From an uncultured Balneolaceae bacterium (GTDB lineage Bacteria; Bacteroidota; Rhodothermia; Balneolales; Balneolaceae), in contig CALKWT010000072.1 in NCBI GenBank assembly GCA_938003885.1, positions 1 to 6,533 of the forward strand: a stretch of DNA of 6,533 nt, in the 5' to 3' direction. Within the stretch, counting starts at the first letter, position 1. Every line of letters begins with the position of its first letter. Position numbers and translations under genes: made by a program. This document shows positions 1-5,559 of the stretch, piece by piece. The notes below the pieces were generated by a model. The model saw nothing but the letters and a program-made list of their open reading frames with translations. It was not told where the DNA came from and ran no database searches.

Positions 1-459
1 GTCGTACGGGCGATGCCGAACACGGCGATCTCGATCCGGGAATCGATGACCTGTATCTGTTCAGATGAAGAGGACCGGGCAGCCGCTGAAATCGCCACAT
101 CGATCTTTGACACAGTAGGCCACACTCAGATAATCCACGAAGAGCAGATGTCTTCCGCAACGGCTCTCTGTGCATGCGGTATAGCTTTCTTTCTGAGGGC
201 GATCCGTGCGGCTTCCCAGGGTGGAATTGAGATCGGATTCAGTTCTCAGGAGGCCCTTAAGATGGCTACCCAGACTGCAAAAGGGGCTGCATCTTTACTG
301 AGTGCCTCAAACAACCACCCGGAACATGAGATAGACAGGGTTACCACACCGAAAGGGTGTACAATTTCAGGACTCAACCGAATGGAGCACGGCGGGTTCA
401 GCTCTGCACTGATACAGGGGATCTTACACTCTGCGGAGAAAGCCGGTAAGCTGTACTGA
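1..459 (+). CDS. proC: Pyrroline-5-carboxylate reductase, C-terminal part (5' end outside window)
   Basis: ProC reduces 1-pyrroline-5-carboxylate to L-proline with NAD(P)H, the last step of proline synthesis, in the cytoplasm. The frame is open from base 1 and encodes 152 residues to a TGA at 457-459. It begins VVRAMPNT, the conserved segment that in this family lies roughly 110-120 residues in, after the Rossmann dinucleotide fold. The NAD(P)-binding half is therefore missing only because of the window edge, and the ATG at 13-15 is the internal Met of MPNT, not the start. The rest is the all-helical dimerisation domain with the family signature TTPKGCTISGLN followed by EHGGFSSALIQGI. The wording is close to Bacteroidota-type ProC. 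The gene is convergent with fadE, and only 11 bp separate the two stop codons. Upstream partners cannot be seen. Identification is from recalled family motifs. Confidence 0.93.
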   Translation, partial: VVRAMPNTAISIRESMTCICSDEEDRAAAEIATSIFDTVGHTQIIHEEQMSSATALCACGIAFFLRAIRAASQGGIEIGFSSQEALKMATQTAKGAASLLSASNNHPEHEIDRVTTPKGCTISGLNRMEHGGFSSALIQGILHSAEKAGKLY

Positions 460-474
460 GAGAAATAGCCTCAG
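456..474. terminator. Small hairpin spanning the convergent proC/fadE stop codons (weak terminator candidate)
   Basis: CTGAG at 456-460 is the exact reverse complement of CTCAG at 470-474, with a 9-nt loop. The arms contain the TGA of proC (457-459) and the complement of the fadE TGA (471-473). No T-run follows on either strand and the stem is only 5 bp, so an intrinsic terminator is doubtful. It is listed because there is no other room between the genes for a termination signal. Confidence 0.22.
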
Positions 475-2921
475 AACGGAGAAGCCTTACTCATATATTC
501 CTCTTGCGTGAACTCATCAACCGTGATCGCCTCAGAGCGTGCCTTCTCCGTCTTTCGAACCATCTCTGCCTGTTCAGGGCTGATGATCTCTCTTTTAACT
601 GCTTCAGAGAGCTGGTCAGTAACAGGGCCTCTCTCCAATATTTTCTTTTTCACTGCATTTCTGAGTTTTTTATAGATCGGGGCTGACTCTTCCACCAGGC
701 GCATGTTGTATTCATAACAGCCCAGCGGCTCATCCTTACTCTTCGGAATGTAGATAAACCGGGTGATCCGATCGCGTTGCTCCCCGGTTTGCTGCATTGC
801 ACGGGCGATCTGCTGCCCCAGCCGGTCAGATGGTTTTTTCCCAATCCGGTTGATCCGAGAACAGAGGACAACCGGACCTCTGAAACACCAGCTCAGCCCC
901 GGAACCTCAATCTCTGCGTAGATCTCATCAAAAGCCGTCTGAATTTTCCAGAATGCATGTTGCATGGACCATTCAAAAAAATCACGATCCTCCTCCATTT
1001 TTCCCTCTTCTTCAAACCTTTTAAGGGTGGCAGCAGCGAGAAACATCCAGCTCAGAATGTCCGCATAACGGCCAGAAAGCTTCTCTTTCATCTTCAGTGC
1101 TCCGCCATAGGAACCCAATGCCAGATCAGCCATAAATGCAAAGGATGCTGAAGACCAGGCCAGTTTTTTGTAATATTTTGCAGCCGGGCCCCTTGCCGGT
1201 GAACGCACCAGTTTCCCTCTGGAGAGGGTGAGAAGCATGGACCGGATCATATTTTGGAAGAGATGCCCCACATGCTTGGTGAAAAAAGTATCGAACTGAT
1301 TTATATCCCGGTTCATCAGGGCTTCGATCTCCTTCAGCAGATAGGGATGACTCCGGATCGCTCCCTGCCCGAATATCATCAGAGTACGCGTCAGAATATT
1401 CGCCCCTTCTACCGTGATCCCGATCGGTGCTGCCATGTAGTTGTGGGCAAAGAGGTTCCTGGGGCCCAGTGAAATACCGGCACCTCCCGAAATATCCATC
1501 GCATCGTTAATGACCTGTCGCCCAAGCTCAGTAAAATTATATTTTGCAATCGCAGTGATCACTGCTGGTTTCGCCCCGCTGTCCAGCGCACCGCATACAT
1601 ACCCTCTGGCTGCATCCATCAGATAGGTGTACCCCCCGATTCGGGCCATCGCCTCTTCAATCCCCTCAAACTTTCCGATATTTAGCCCGAACTGCTGGCG
1701 GATAAGGGCGTAAGCCCCGATTCCTCTTGTTGCCAGTTTCGCACCTCCGATTGCCTGGGCGGGCAGGGAAATTCCTCGTCCTACAGCCAGCGATTCCATC
1801 AGCATACGCCACCCGTTCCCGGCTCCTCCGGGCCCGCCAATAATCGCATTTACCGAAACTACAACATCGACACCACGTGTCGGACAGTTATAGAAGGGAA
1901 CACCGAGCGGATCGTGTCTCTTGCCGATTTCCACACCTTTTGTACCGGATGGAACCAGAGCCGCTGTGATTCCGGGGTTCACTCCCCTTCCCAACAGATT
2001 CTCAGGATCGTGAAGCTTGAAAGCCAGCCCGATTAGTGTAGAGATGGAAGCCAGTGTGATGTATCTTTTTGCCCAATTCAATCTCAGATAGATTTTACCA
2101 TCCTCCCCCCTGAAAACCTTACCCCTGCTCTGCATCCCGCCGGCGTCCGATCCTGCCGTCGGCTCAGTCAGGGCAAAACACGGAATTTCCTCCCCCGCTG
2201 CAAGCCTGGGCAAGTAGTGATTTTTCTGATGTTCCGTACCGTAGTGCATCAAAAGTTCTGCCGGACCAAGGGAGTTCGGAACCATCACTGTTGTTGCAAG
2301 CGGACCGCAGCGCGATGCCAGTTTGGCTACGATGATGCTGTGTGCATTTGCCGAAAAACCGTAGCCACCATACTTCTCAGGGATGATGAGACCAAAAAAC
2401 CGGTTCACCTTGATATAGTTCCACACCTCCTCGGGTAAATCTCTTTTTTGAAAGACATCCCAATCATTCACCATGGCACACAGCTCTTCAACAGGCCCTT
2501 CAATAAAAGCGCGCTCTTTTTCTGTAAGCTCCGGATAACGTTCCTCTCTAAGCCTCTTCAGATCGGGCTTTCCTTTAAAAAATTCACCTTCAATCCAAAC
2601 AGTTCCCGAGTCAATGGCGGTCTGCTCTGTTTCTGAAATCACAGGCAGAATGTGGAGTCTGTCAAGCAGCTTCATCAGGGGGCCCGTCAGAAGCAGGCGC
2701 CGCACCGGGGTGATGTTGAAAACGAGTACCAGAAAAAGATAAAGTGCAAGAGCCCAGGCCGGTACGCCCAGGCCGATCAGTGCAGCCAGGCCAGCAGCAG
2801 CCCATACCCATAAAGGAAATCCGAAATAGCCCAATACCAGGAAGACCAGAACAATAGAGCCCCAGGCAATCCAACCGGGCAGATGTTGAAAAAATGCCGC
2901 TGTCTGAATGAGTGATTCCAT
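471..2921 (-). CDS. fadE: Acyl-CoA dehydrogenase, FadE type (816 aa, membrane-associated)
   Basis: FadE oxidises acyl-CoA to trans-2-enoyl-CoA using FAD, the first step of fatty-acid beta-oxidation. At 816 residues it is almost the length of E. coli FadE (814) and matches it nearly end to end from memory. Residues about 17-70 form two or three hydrophobic segments that probably anchor the protein to the inner membrane. The dehydrogenase core follows. The PVEE segment is near 143-146, PNSLGP near 215-220, and CFALTEPTAGSDA at 248-260 is the FAD/substrate motif at the start of the middle beta domain. NWAKRYITLA is near 282-291 and the helical FAD domain spans about 368-520. The expected catalytic base is Glu505 in TVEGANILTR. 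Residues about 525-810 match the C-terminal extension (DUF1974) that separates FadE from short acyl-CoA dehydrogenases. The ATG at 2921 has a GGAGG six bases upstream, so the start is well supported. The gene reads away from pdxH across a 206-bp gap and is probably its own unit. No fad partner gene is in view. Confidence 0.93.
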   Translation of the reverse strand: MESLIQTAAFFQHLPGWIAWGSIVLVFLVLGYFGFPLWVWAAAGLAALIGLGVPAWALALYLFLVLVFNITPVRRLLLTGPLMKLLDRLHILPVISETEQTAIDSGTVWIEGEFFKGKPDLKRLREERYPELTEKERAFIEGPVEELCAMVNDWDVFQKRDLPEEVWNYIKVNRFFGLIIPEKYGGYGFSANAHSIIVAKLASRCGPLATTVMVPNSLGPAELLMHYGTEHQKNHYLPRLAAGEEIPCFALTEPTAGSDAGGMQSRGKVFRGEDGKIYLRLNWAKRYITLASISTLIGLAFKLHDPENLLGRGVNPGITAALVPSGTKGVEIGKRHDPLGVPFYNCPTRGVDVVVSVNAIIGGPGGAGNGWRMLMESLAVGRGISLPAQAIGGAKLATRGIGAYALIRQQFGLNIGKFEGIEEAMARIGGYTYLMDAARGYVCGALDSGAKPAVITAIAKYNFTELGRQVINDAMDISGGAGISLGPRNLFAHNYMAAPIGITVEGANILTRTLMIFGQGAIRSHPYLLKEIEALMNRDINQFDTFFTKHVGHLFQNMIRSMLLTLSRGKLVRSPARGPAAKYYKKLAWSSASFAFMADLALGSYGGALKMKEKLSGRYADILSWMFLAAATLKRFEEEGKMEEDRDFFEWSMQHAFWKIQTAFDEIYAEIEVPGLSWCFRGPVVLCSRINRIGKKPSDRLGQQIARAMQQTGEQRDRITRFIYIPKSKDEPLGCYEYNMRLVEESAPIYKKLRNAVKKKILERGPVTDQLSEAVKREIISPEQAEMVRKTEKARSEAITVDEFTQEEYMSKASPF

Positions 2922-2927
2922 AATCTG

Positions 2928-2932
2928 CCTCC
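2928..2932 (-). promoter_or_regulatory. Shine-Dalgarno of fadE
   Basis: On the minus strand AAAAGGAGG stands six bases before the fadE ATG (2921-2919). This is the only strong ribosome binding site in the window. The other genes whose starts are visible have weak or no Shine-Dalgarno. It fixes the fadE start. Confidence 0.72.
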
Positions 2933-3000
2933 TTTTCCTGATTTTATTCTTAAATGGCTTCGATTCTTCTCTGCCGGATCATGATGCCTCTAAATTTTAT

Positions 3001-3026
3001 GAAAAAGCGGAACCCGCCCTACCGCT
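3001..3026 (-). terminator. Possible intrinsic terminator after pdxH, upstream of fadE
   Basis: Read on the minus strand, AGCGG (3026-3022) and CCGCT (3010-3006) form a perfect 5-bp GC-rich stem with an 11-nt loop, followed directly by a T-tract (the CCGCT T plus five pyrimidines, 3006-3001). The site lies about 100 bp after the pdxH stop and 80 bp before the fadE start. That fits termination of the thioredoxin-like/pdxH transcript and a separate fadE transcript. The stem is short, so confidence is limited. Confidence 0.38.
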
Positions 3027-3127
3027 GTTTGAGCATTCTTTCTGAACGGTCAACTTCTGATGGTTCAATATATACAATCCTGCCGAACCGGAGATCCTCG
3101 ATTTCCCTACTTTTTTAACAGATCCGG

Positions 3128-3769
3128 TCAGGGCGAAAGCCTCTCCCGTTTCCAGGTGTGAAGTTTTTTTCTGAAAACAATCCGGTCATGCAATCTTCCC
3201 GGCCGGCCCTGCCAAAATTCGATCTCCGTTATACTCAAATCATAGCCGCCCCAGTTTGCAGGTTTTGGAATAGGTTTCCCGCTGAACTGTCGCCGGGCCT
3301 GGTTAAAAGCCTGCTCCAGCTCGTGTCTGCTGCTAACAGGCTGGCTCTGCCGGGAAGCCCAGGCCCCAATCTGGCTGTCGGCGGGCCTGACGGAGAAATA
3401 CTCCGCACTCTCCTCACTGCCGATCTTCTTTACAGACCCTCTTATGCGGATCTGCCTCTCCAGTTCAGGCCACCAAAACACGCAGGCAACATGTGGATTG
3501 TTATCCAGCTCCCTGGCTTTTGTACTTTCGTAATTGGTAAAAAACCGAATGGCATCCTCCCCAATCCCTTTCATCAGGACCATTCGCGCGTTCGGATTCC
3601 CCTTTTTGTCGACGGTGGCGAGGGTCATCGCATTCGGCTCGCTGACCTGTGCCGCCATCGCCTCATCAAACCACTTTCTAAAAAGAGTTACCGGTTCATC
3701 AGGAAGGTTGACGTCAGGCAGTCCGTCCTTAGTATAGTTTTCACGGAGTGGCGCAATTTTTGTATCCAT
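3128..3769 (-). CDS. pdxH: Pyridoxine/pyridoxamine 5'-phosphate oxidase
   Basis: PdxH is an FMN enzyme that oxidises pyridoxine or pyridoxamine 5'-phosphate to pyridoxal 5'-phosphate with O2, the last step of vitamin B6 synthesis and salvage, as a cytoplasmic homodimer. The 213 residues are a typical family length (E. coli 218). The family motifs are present in order: RMVLMKG (62-68) and FFTNYESTKARELDNNP (76-92) for FMN phosphate binding, RQIRIRG (105-111), YFSVRPADSQIGAWAS (124-139), PANWGGY (170-176), and EFWQGRPGRLHDRI (184-197), which holds the active-site Arg192 and His194. The C-terminus WKRERLSP is the standard ending. The ATG at 3769 starts a normal PdxH N-terminus (LRENYTKDGL). Only AAGG directly abutting the ATG is seen as a ribosome site, so translation may be coupled to the upstream gene, whose stop is 6 bp away. 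No abnormal residue was seen. Confidence 0.97.
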   Translation of the reverse strand: MDTKIAPLRENYTKDGLPDVNLPDEPVTLFRKWFDEAMAAQVSEPNAMTLATVDKKGNPNARMVLMKGIGEDAIRFFTNYESTKARELDNNPHVACVFWWPELERQIRIRGSVKKIGSEESAEYFSVRPADSQIGAWASRQSQPVSSRHELEQAFNQARRQFSGKPIPKPANWGGYDLSITEIEFWQGRPGRLHDRIVFRKKLHTWKRERLSP

Positions 3770-3775
3770 CCTTTT

Positions 3776-4357
3776 TTATCCAAAATACGAAGGTTCATTC
3801 CCTTTTTTCCATTTAATATTACACCCGATACTTGGTATCTGATCAACAGGTGCGGGTTCTCCTTCCAGCAGCCGGTCGGTAGCATTTCTGAGATCCTCTC
3901 CTGTCGGAATGATTTCATTCCGGGGGCGGGAGCTGTCAAATTGCCCTCTGTAATAGAGCTTCCTGGATTCATCAAAGAGAAACAGATCAGGCGTACAGGC
4001 CGCTTTGTATCTCTTTGCAATTTCCTGAGTTTCATCATACAGATAAGGAAAGGGATATCGGAACTGTTCTGCATCCTGGGCCATCTCTTCAGGGCTGTCC
4101 TGCGGATAAGCCCTGGCGTCATTGGAGTTGATTGCAACTACTGCAATCCCCTTATCTTTATACTCTTCACTATAACGCACCAGCTCCTCCTTGATCAGTT
4201 TAACATATGGACAGTGATTACAGATAAACATGACAAGTAAACCCATAGCGTCTCTAAAATCGTCGGATGATACCATCTTTCCCGTACGTGGTTCGACCAA
4301 AGTAAAGTCAGGAGCCCGGGTTCCTAATGGTAACATGGTTGAATTAACTGCAGCCAT
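3776..4357 (-). CDS. Thioredoxin-fold, peroxiredoxin-like family protein (CNHC motif)
   Basis: This 193-residue protein belongs to the AhpC/TSA-redoxin superfamily, in the PRX-like group of uncharacterised proteins with a CxxC. Visible features are STMLPLGTRAPDFTL (6-20), the usual redoxin opening, then the beta-strand plus active site LLVMFICNHCPYVK (40-53) with Cys46 and Cys49. AINSND (75-80) and the cis-Pro-like CTPDLFLFD (121-129) follow, then a C-terminal SIGCNIKWK. Two further cysteines, Cys121 beside the cis-Pro loop and Cys179 near the end, could act as resolving or metal-binding residues (inference). There is no signal peptide, so it is cytoplasmic. The true substrate of this family is not established, and a thiol-disulfide reductase or peroxidase role is inferred. 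The ATG at 4357 is preferred over Met8 (4336) because homologues as I recall them carry the VxSTMLPLGT sequence internally. Neither start has a Shine-Dalgarno. The stop lies 6 bp from the pdxH start, which implies one transcript. Confidence 0.88.
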   Translation of the reverse strand: MAAVNSTMLPLGTRAPDFTLVEPRTGKMVSSDDFRDAMGLLVMFICNHCPYVKLIKEELVRYSEEYKDKGIAVVAINSNDARAYPQDSPEEMAQDAEQFRYPFPYLYDETQEIAKRYKAACTPDLFLFDESRKLYYRGQFDSSRPRNEIIPTGEDLRNATDRLLEGEPAPVDQIPSIGCNIKWKKGNEPSYFG

Positions 4358-4399
4358 AATTCTGGATCTTAAATAATTTTACTGTTTTAATTGTTCATT

Positions 4400-4429
4400 A
4401 AAACTTATAAATTCGTCGTCGGGTACAAA
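4400..4429 (-). promoter_or_regulatory. Candidate Bacteroidota-type promoter of the thioredoxin-like/pdxH unit
   Basis: On the minus strand TTTG (4429-4426) is followed after 18 nt by TAAGTTTT (4407-4400). This resembles the Bacteroidota -33 TTTG and -7 TAnnTTTG elements, with the final G replaced by T. It sits about 43 bp upstream of the thioredoxin-like ATG. In an AT-rich spacer such a match can occur by chance, so this is a hint only. Confidence 0.3.
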
Positions 4430-4492
4430 ATACGCTTTTTTTTGCAAATCATTCGGAATCGTCCGGCATCCGTTCGGTACTGATGAACAGAC

Positions 4493-4690
4493 ATCAGATC
4501 TGGGGAATTCAATAAGTAATATTTCTGATGAAGTCAGTTAGAAACATTTCACCCATATAAAGATAGAAGCCCTTGTGTTTTAAATGAAGTAGGGCCTCCC
4601 CCTAATGTGGAAGGATCTTCAGTATTCAATAATGAATATTAAATTAGATTCAAAAAATACTATCTTATTTATCAGATGTTGTGAATTAAA
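4493..4690. repeat. Imperfect 20-bp direct repeat (4493-4512 and 4671-4690)
   Basis: The two copies share ATCAGAT at their left end and GAATT near their right end and agree at 16 of 20 positions by eye. They are 178 bp apart (start to start), in the spacer before the HTH gene. They could be repeated regulator sites or a chance match in AT-rich DNA. No function can be assigned. Confidence 0.3.
4621..4640. repeat. AT-rich inverted repeat upstream of the HTH regulator (possible operator)
   Basis: TATTCA and TGAATA are perfect complementary arms around a 4-nt centre (ATAA). Extended outward they give 8-bp arms with one mismatch, which is a G-T wobble if transcribed. The centre is about 130 bp before the HTH gene start. 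Dyads of this size are common operator forms for Cro/CI-type dimers, but nothing here ties this one to the protein. Confidence 0.4.
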
Positions 4691-4701
4691 GTTTCTGAAA
4701 C
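4691..4701. repeat. 11-bp palindrome GTTTC-T-GAAAC upstream of the HTH regulator (possible operator)
   Basis: The two 5-bp arms are perfect around a single T. It lies 60 bp before the ATG of the HTH protein, where an autoregulatory site or promoter-overlapping operator would be expected. The role is inferred from position and symmetry only. Confidence 0.35.
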
Positions 4702-4761
4702 CTCAATAACCTTTTAACATATCGGCATCTGTGGGTCCGACAGCTAGATGTAATAACAAAT

Positions 4762-5220
4762 ATGAGTACGATAAACAGGCGACTATATGAAATGCGAAAG
4801 TATCTGAATGCAACTCAGCAGGAGTTTGGAGATACCGGAGGGGTGAGTCAGTCTACACAGAACAGGTATGAGCAGCCGGGCACGGATGTCCCGGTCTCCT
4901 ATCTGGATAAAATATATAGCAAATATGGCAGCAACTTCTGTGAAGAGTGGCTCTATTTTGGGAGAGGGCCGATGCTGCGGGAGAGTTCAGTATCCGGGTC
5001 TAACCGTGGAAATCCTCTTGATTCCGGTTCCGATGACCCGGATGCTACCCATCTTTCCCGGAAGGAAGCTCAGATAATTGCTGAAGTAAAGCGCTTCTCA
5101 GATTTTTTAAAAAAACGACCCTTGAATCCCGAGGTAAAGAGACACTTGCTTCAACTATTAATTGAGAGTATTGATCAAACATTGGATGAACTTCATGAGG
5201 ATGATCCTGCCGATGATTGA
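4762..5220 (+). CDS. Phage-repressor-like HTH (Cro/CI, XRE-like) protein
   Basis: This 152-residue protein has an N-terminal lambda-repressor-type DNA-binding domain over about residues 3-72. Helix 1 is INRRLYEMRKYL, the helix-turn-helix is TQQEFGDTGGVSQSTQNRYEQ (18-38, turn at GG), and the helical tail SYLDKIYSKYGSNFCEEWLYFGRGPM (46-71) has the W-L-x-x-G-x-G-P-M ending typical of phage CI-like repressors. A polar S/G/D-rich linker (about 73-96) follows. The C-terminal part (97-147) is predicted helical and ends in an acidic tail (DELHEDDPADD). No S24 LexA/CI self-cleaving peptidase domain and no Ser/Lys dyad region are present, so SOS-type autocleavage is not expected. The C-terminus may serve dimerisation (inference). 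The ATG at 4762 has no Shine-Dalgarno; no better start exists because the next Met (residue 11) would remove helix 1. No phage genes lie beside it. Its targets are unknown; autoregulation through the upstream palindromes is a guess. Confidence 0.85.
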   Translation: MSTINRRLYEMRKYLNATQQEFGDTGGVSQSTQNRYEQPGTDVPVSYLDKIYSKYGSNFCEEWLYFGRGPMLRESSVSGSNRGNPLDSGSDDPDATHLSRKEAQIIAEVKRFSDFLKKRPLNPEVKRHLLQLLIESIDQTLDELHEDDPADD

Positions 5221-5423
5221 TACTTTTCGCTTCCTTGTTCATGTTATCTTCTCCAGTTAGCCGTTTTTTTCAAACTTCGTTAATACGTTACTGCTGAGTG
5301 ACCTGAATCTTTCCGAATTCGCTGGCGGGGTTCCTCTGCGATGATCACTCCCAAATGTACTTCCACCCTGCCCTGCAACCATTATTTTCCGAAACTACAC
5401 CACAAATCCCAATTCATATCCTA

Positions 5424-5435
5424 CGAACTGGTTCG
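5424..5435. repeat. 12-bp palindrome CGAAC-TG-GTTCG
   Basis: Perfect 5-bp arms surround a 2-bp centre, 4 bp before the next inverted repeat. The two-base loop is too tight for a good RNA hairpin, so a protein-binding or cruciform-type site, or an element end, is as likely as a terminator. Confidence 0.4.
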
Positions 5436-5439
5436 CTCA

Positions 5440-5464
5440 ATCGGGTCTTTGAGCACTACCCGAT
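5440..5464. repeat. Inverted repeat with 7-bp arms (ATCGGGT / ACCCGAT)
   Basis: The arms 5440-5446 and 5458-5464 are perfect complements around an 11-nt loop. A second, mutually exclusive pairing exists: CTCAA (5436-5440) with TTGAG (5449-5453). The site lies between convergent genes and could end transcription from either side, but no T-run follows on either strand, which argues against a standard intrinsic terminator. Confidence 0.45.
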
Positions 5465-5559
5465 ACTAAATATTAAAATAATTTAATGCTTGATTATACA
5501 GAATCAGCAGGATAATTAATAATTTTTATTTAAATATAACTTAAACAGTGCGTCTCGAT

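Larger units (their letters stand above)
4358..4761. other. AT-rich divergent spacer between the thioredoxin-like gene and the HTH regulator gene
   Basis: These 404 bp have no convincing gene. They must hold the promoters of both divergent genes. Contents seen are a Bacteroidota-like promoter for the minus-strand gene (4400-4429), an imperfect direct repeat (4493-4512 and 4671-4690), and inverted repeats at 4621-4640 and 4691-4701. There is also a less AT-rich island at about 4565-4620, where GCCCT (4569-4573) and AGGGC (4591-4595) could pair across a 17-nt loop. A minus-strand frame at 4549-4638 is open for 29 codons but too short and lacking an ATG to call. Confidence 0.6.
5221..5559. other. 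Convergent spacer between the HTH regulator and the radical SAM gene; possible gene remnant
   Basis: No intact gene is seen in these 339 bp. A T-tract at 5264-5270 follows the HTH gene but has no good hairpin before it. From 5307 to a TAA at 5484-5486 the plus-strand frame is open for 59 codons, with base composition nearer to the coding regions than to the flanking AT-rich DNA. The only ATG in that frame is at 5355, and I do not recognise the peptide (it ends with RTGSLNRVFEHYPILNIKII). It may be a decayed gene or dispersed element, or chance. Two strong inverted repeats lie at 5424-5435 and 5440-5464. From about 5465 to 5555 the DNA is very AT-rich, including the 6-bp inverted repeat ATTAAA/TTTAAT at about 5473-5487. 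Confidence 0.5.

Noticed and set aside
13..459. ATG at 13 as the start of a complete small protein
   Set aside because: The frame is open to base 1, and the ATG is the Met of the internal MPNT motif of ProC.
777..1151. 124-codon plus-strand frame inside fadE
   Set aside because: It is antisense to a conserved part of FadE, with no motif and no ribosome site.
2979..2986. ATCATGAT palindrome upstream of fadE as an operator for a fatty-acid regulator
   Set aside because: The 8-bp palindrome does not match any FadR-type operator I know, and such short palindromes occur often by chance.
3158..4240. 360-codon open frame on the plus strand, antisense to pdxH and the thioredoxin-like gene
   Set aside because: It lies wholly opposite two well-identified genes. 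Its translation has no recognisable domain, and its openness follows from the codon use of the real genes.
4679..4715. Sigma-70 promoter for the HTH gene starting at TTGTGA
   Set aside because: No acceptable -10 hexamer follows at 16-18 bp.
5045..5242. 65-codon minus-strand frame opposite the C-terminus of the HTH protein, a possible antitoxin or partner
   Set aside because: It overlaps the HTH gene almost completely, is unrecognisable, and reads as the reverse frame of the helical C-terminus.
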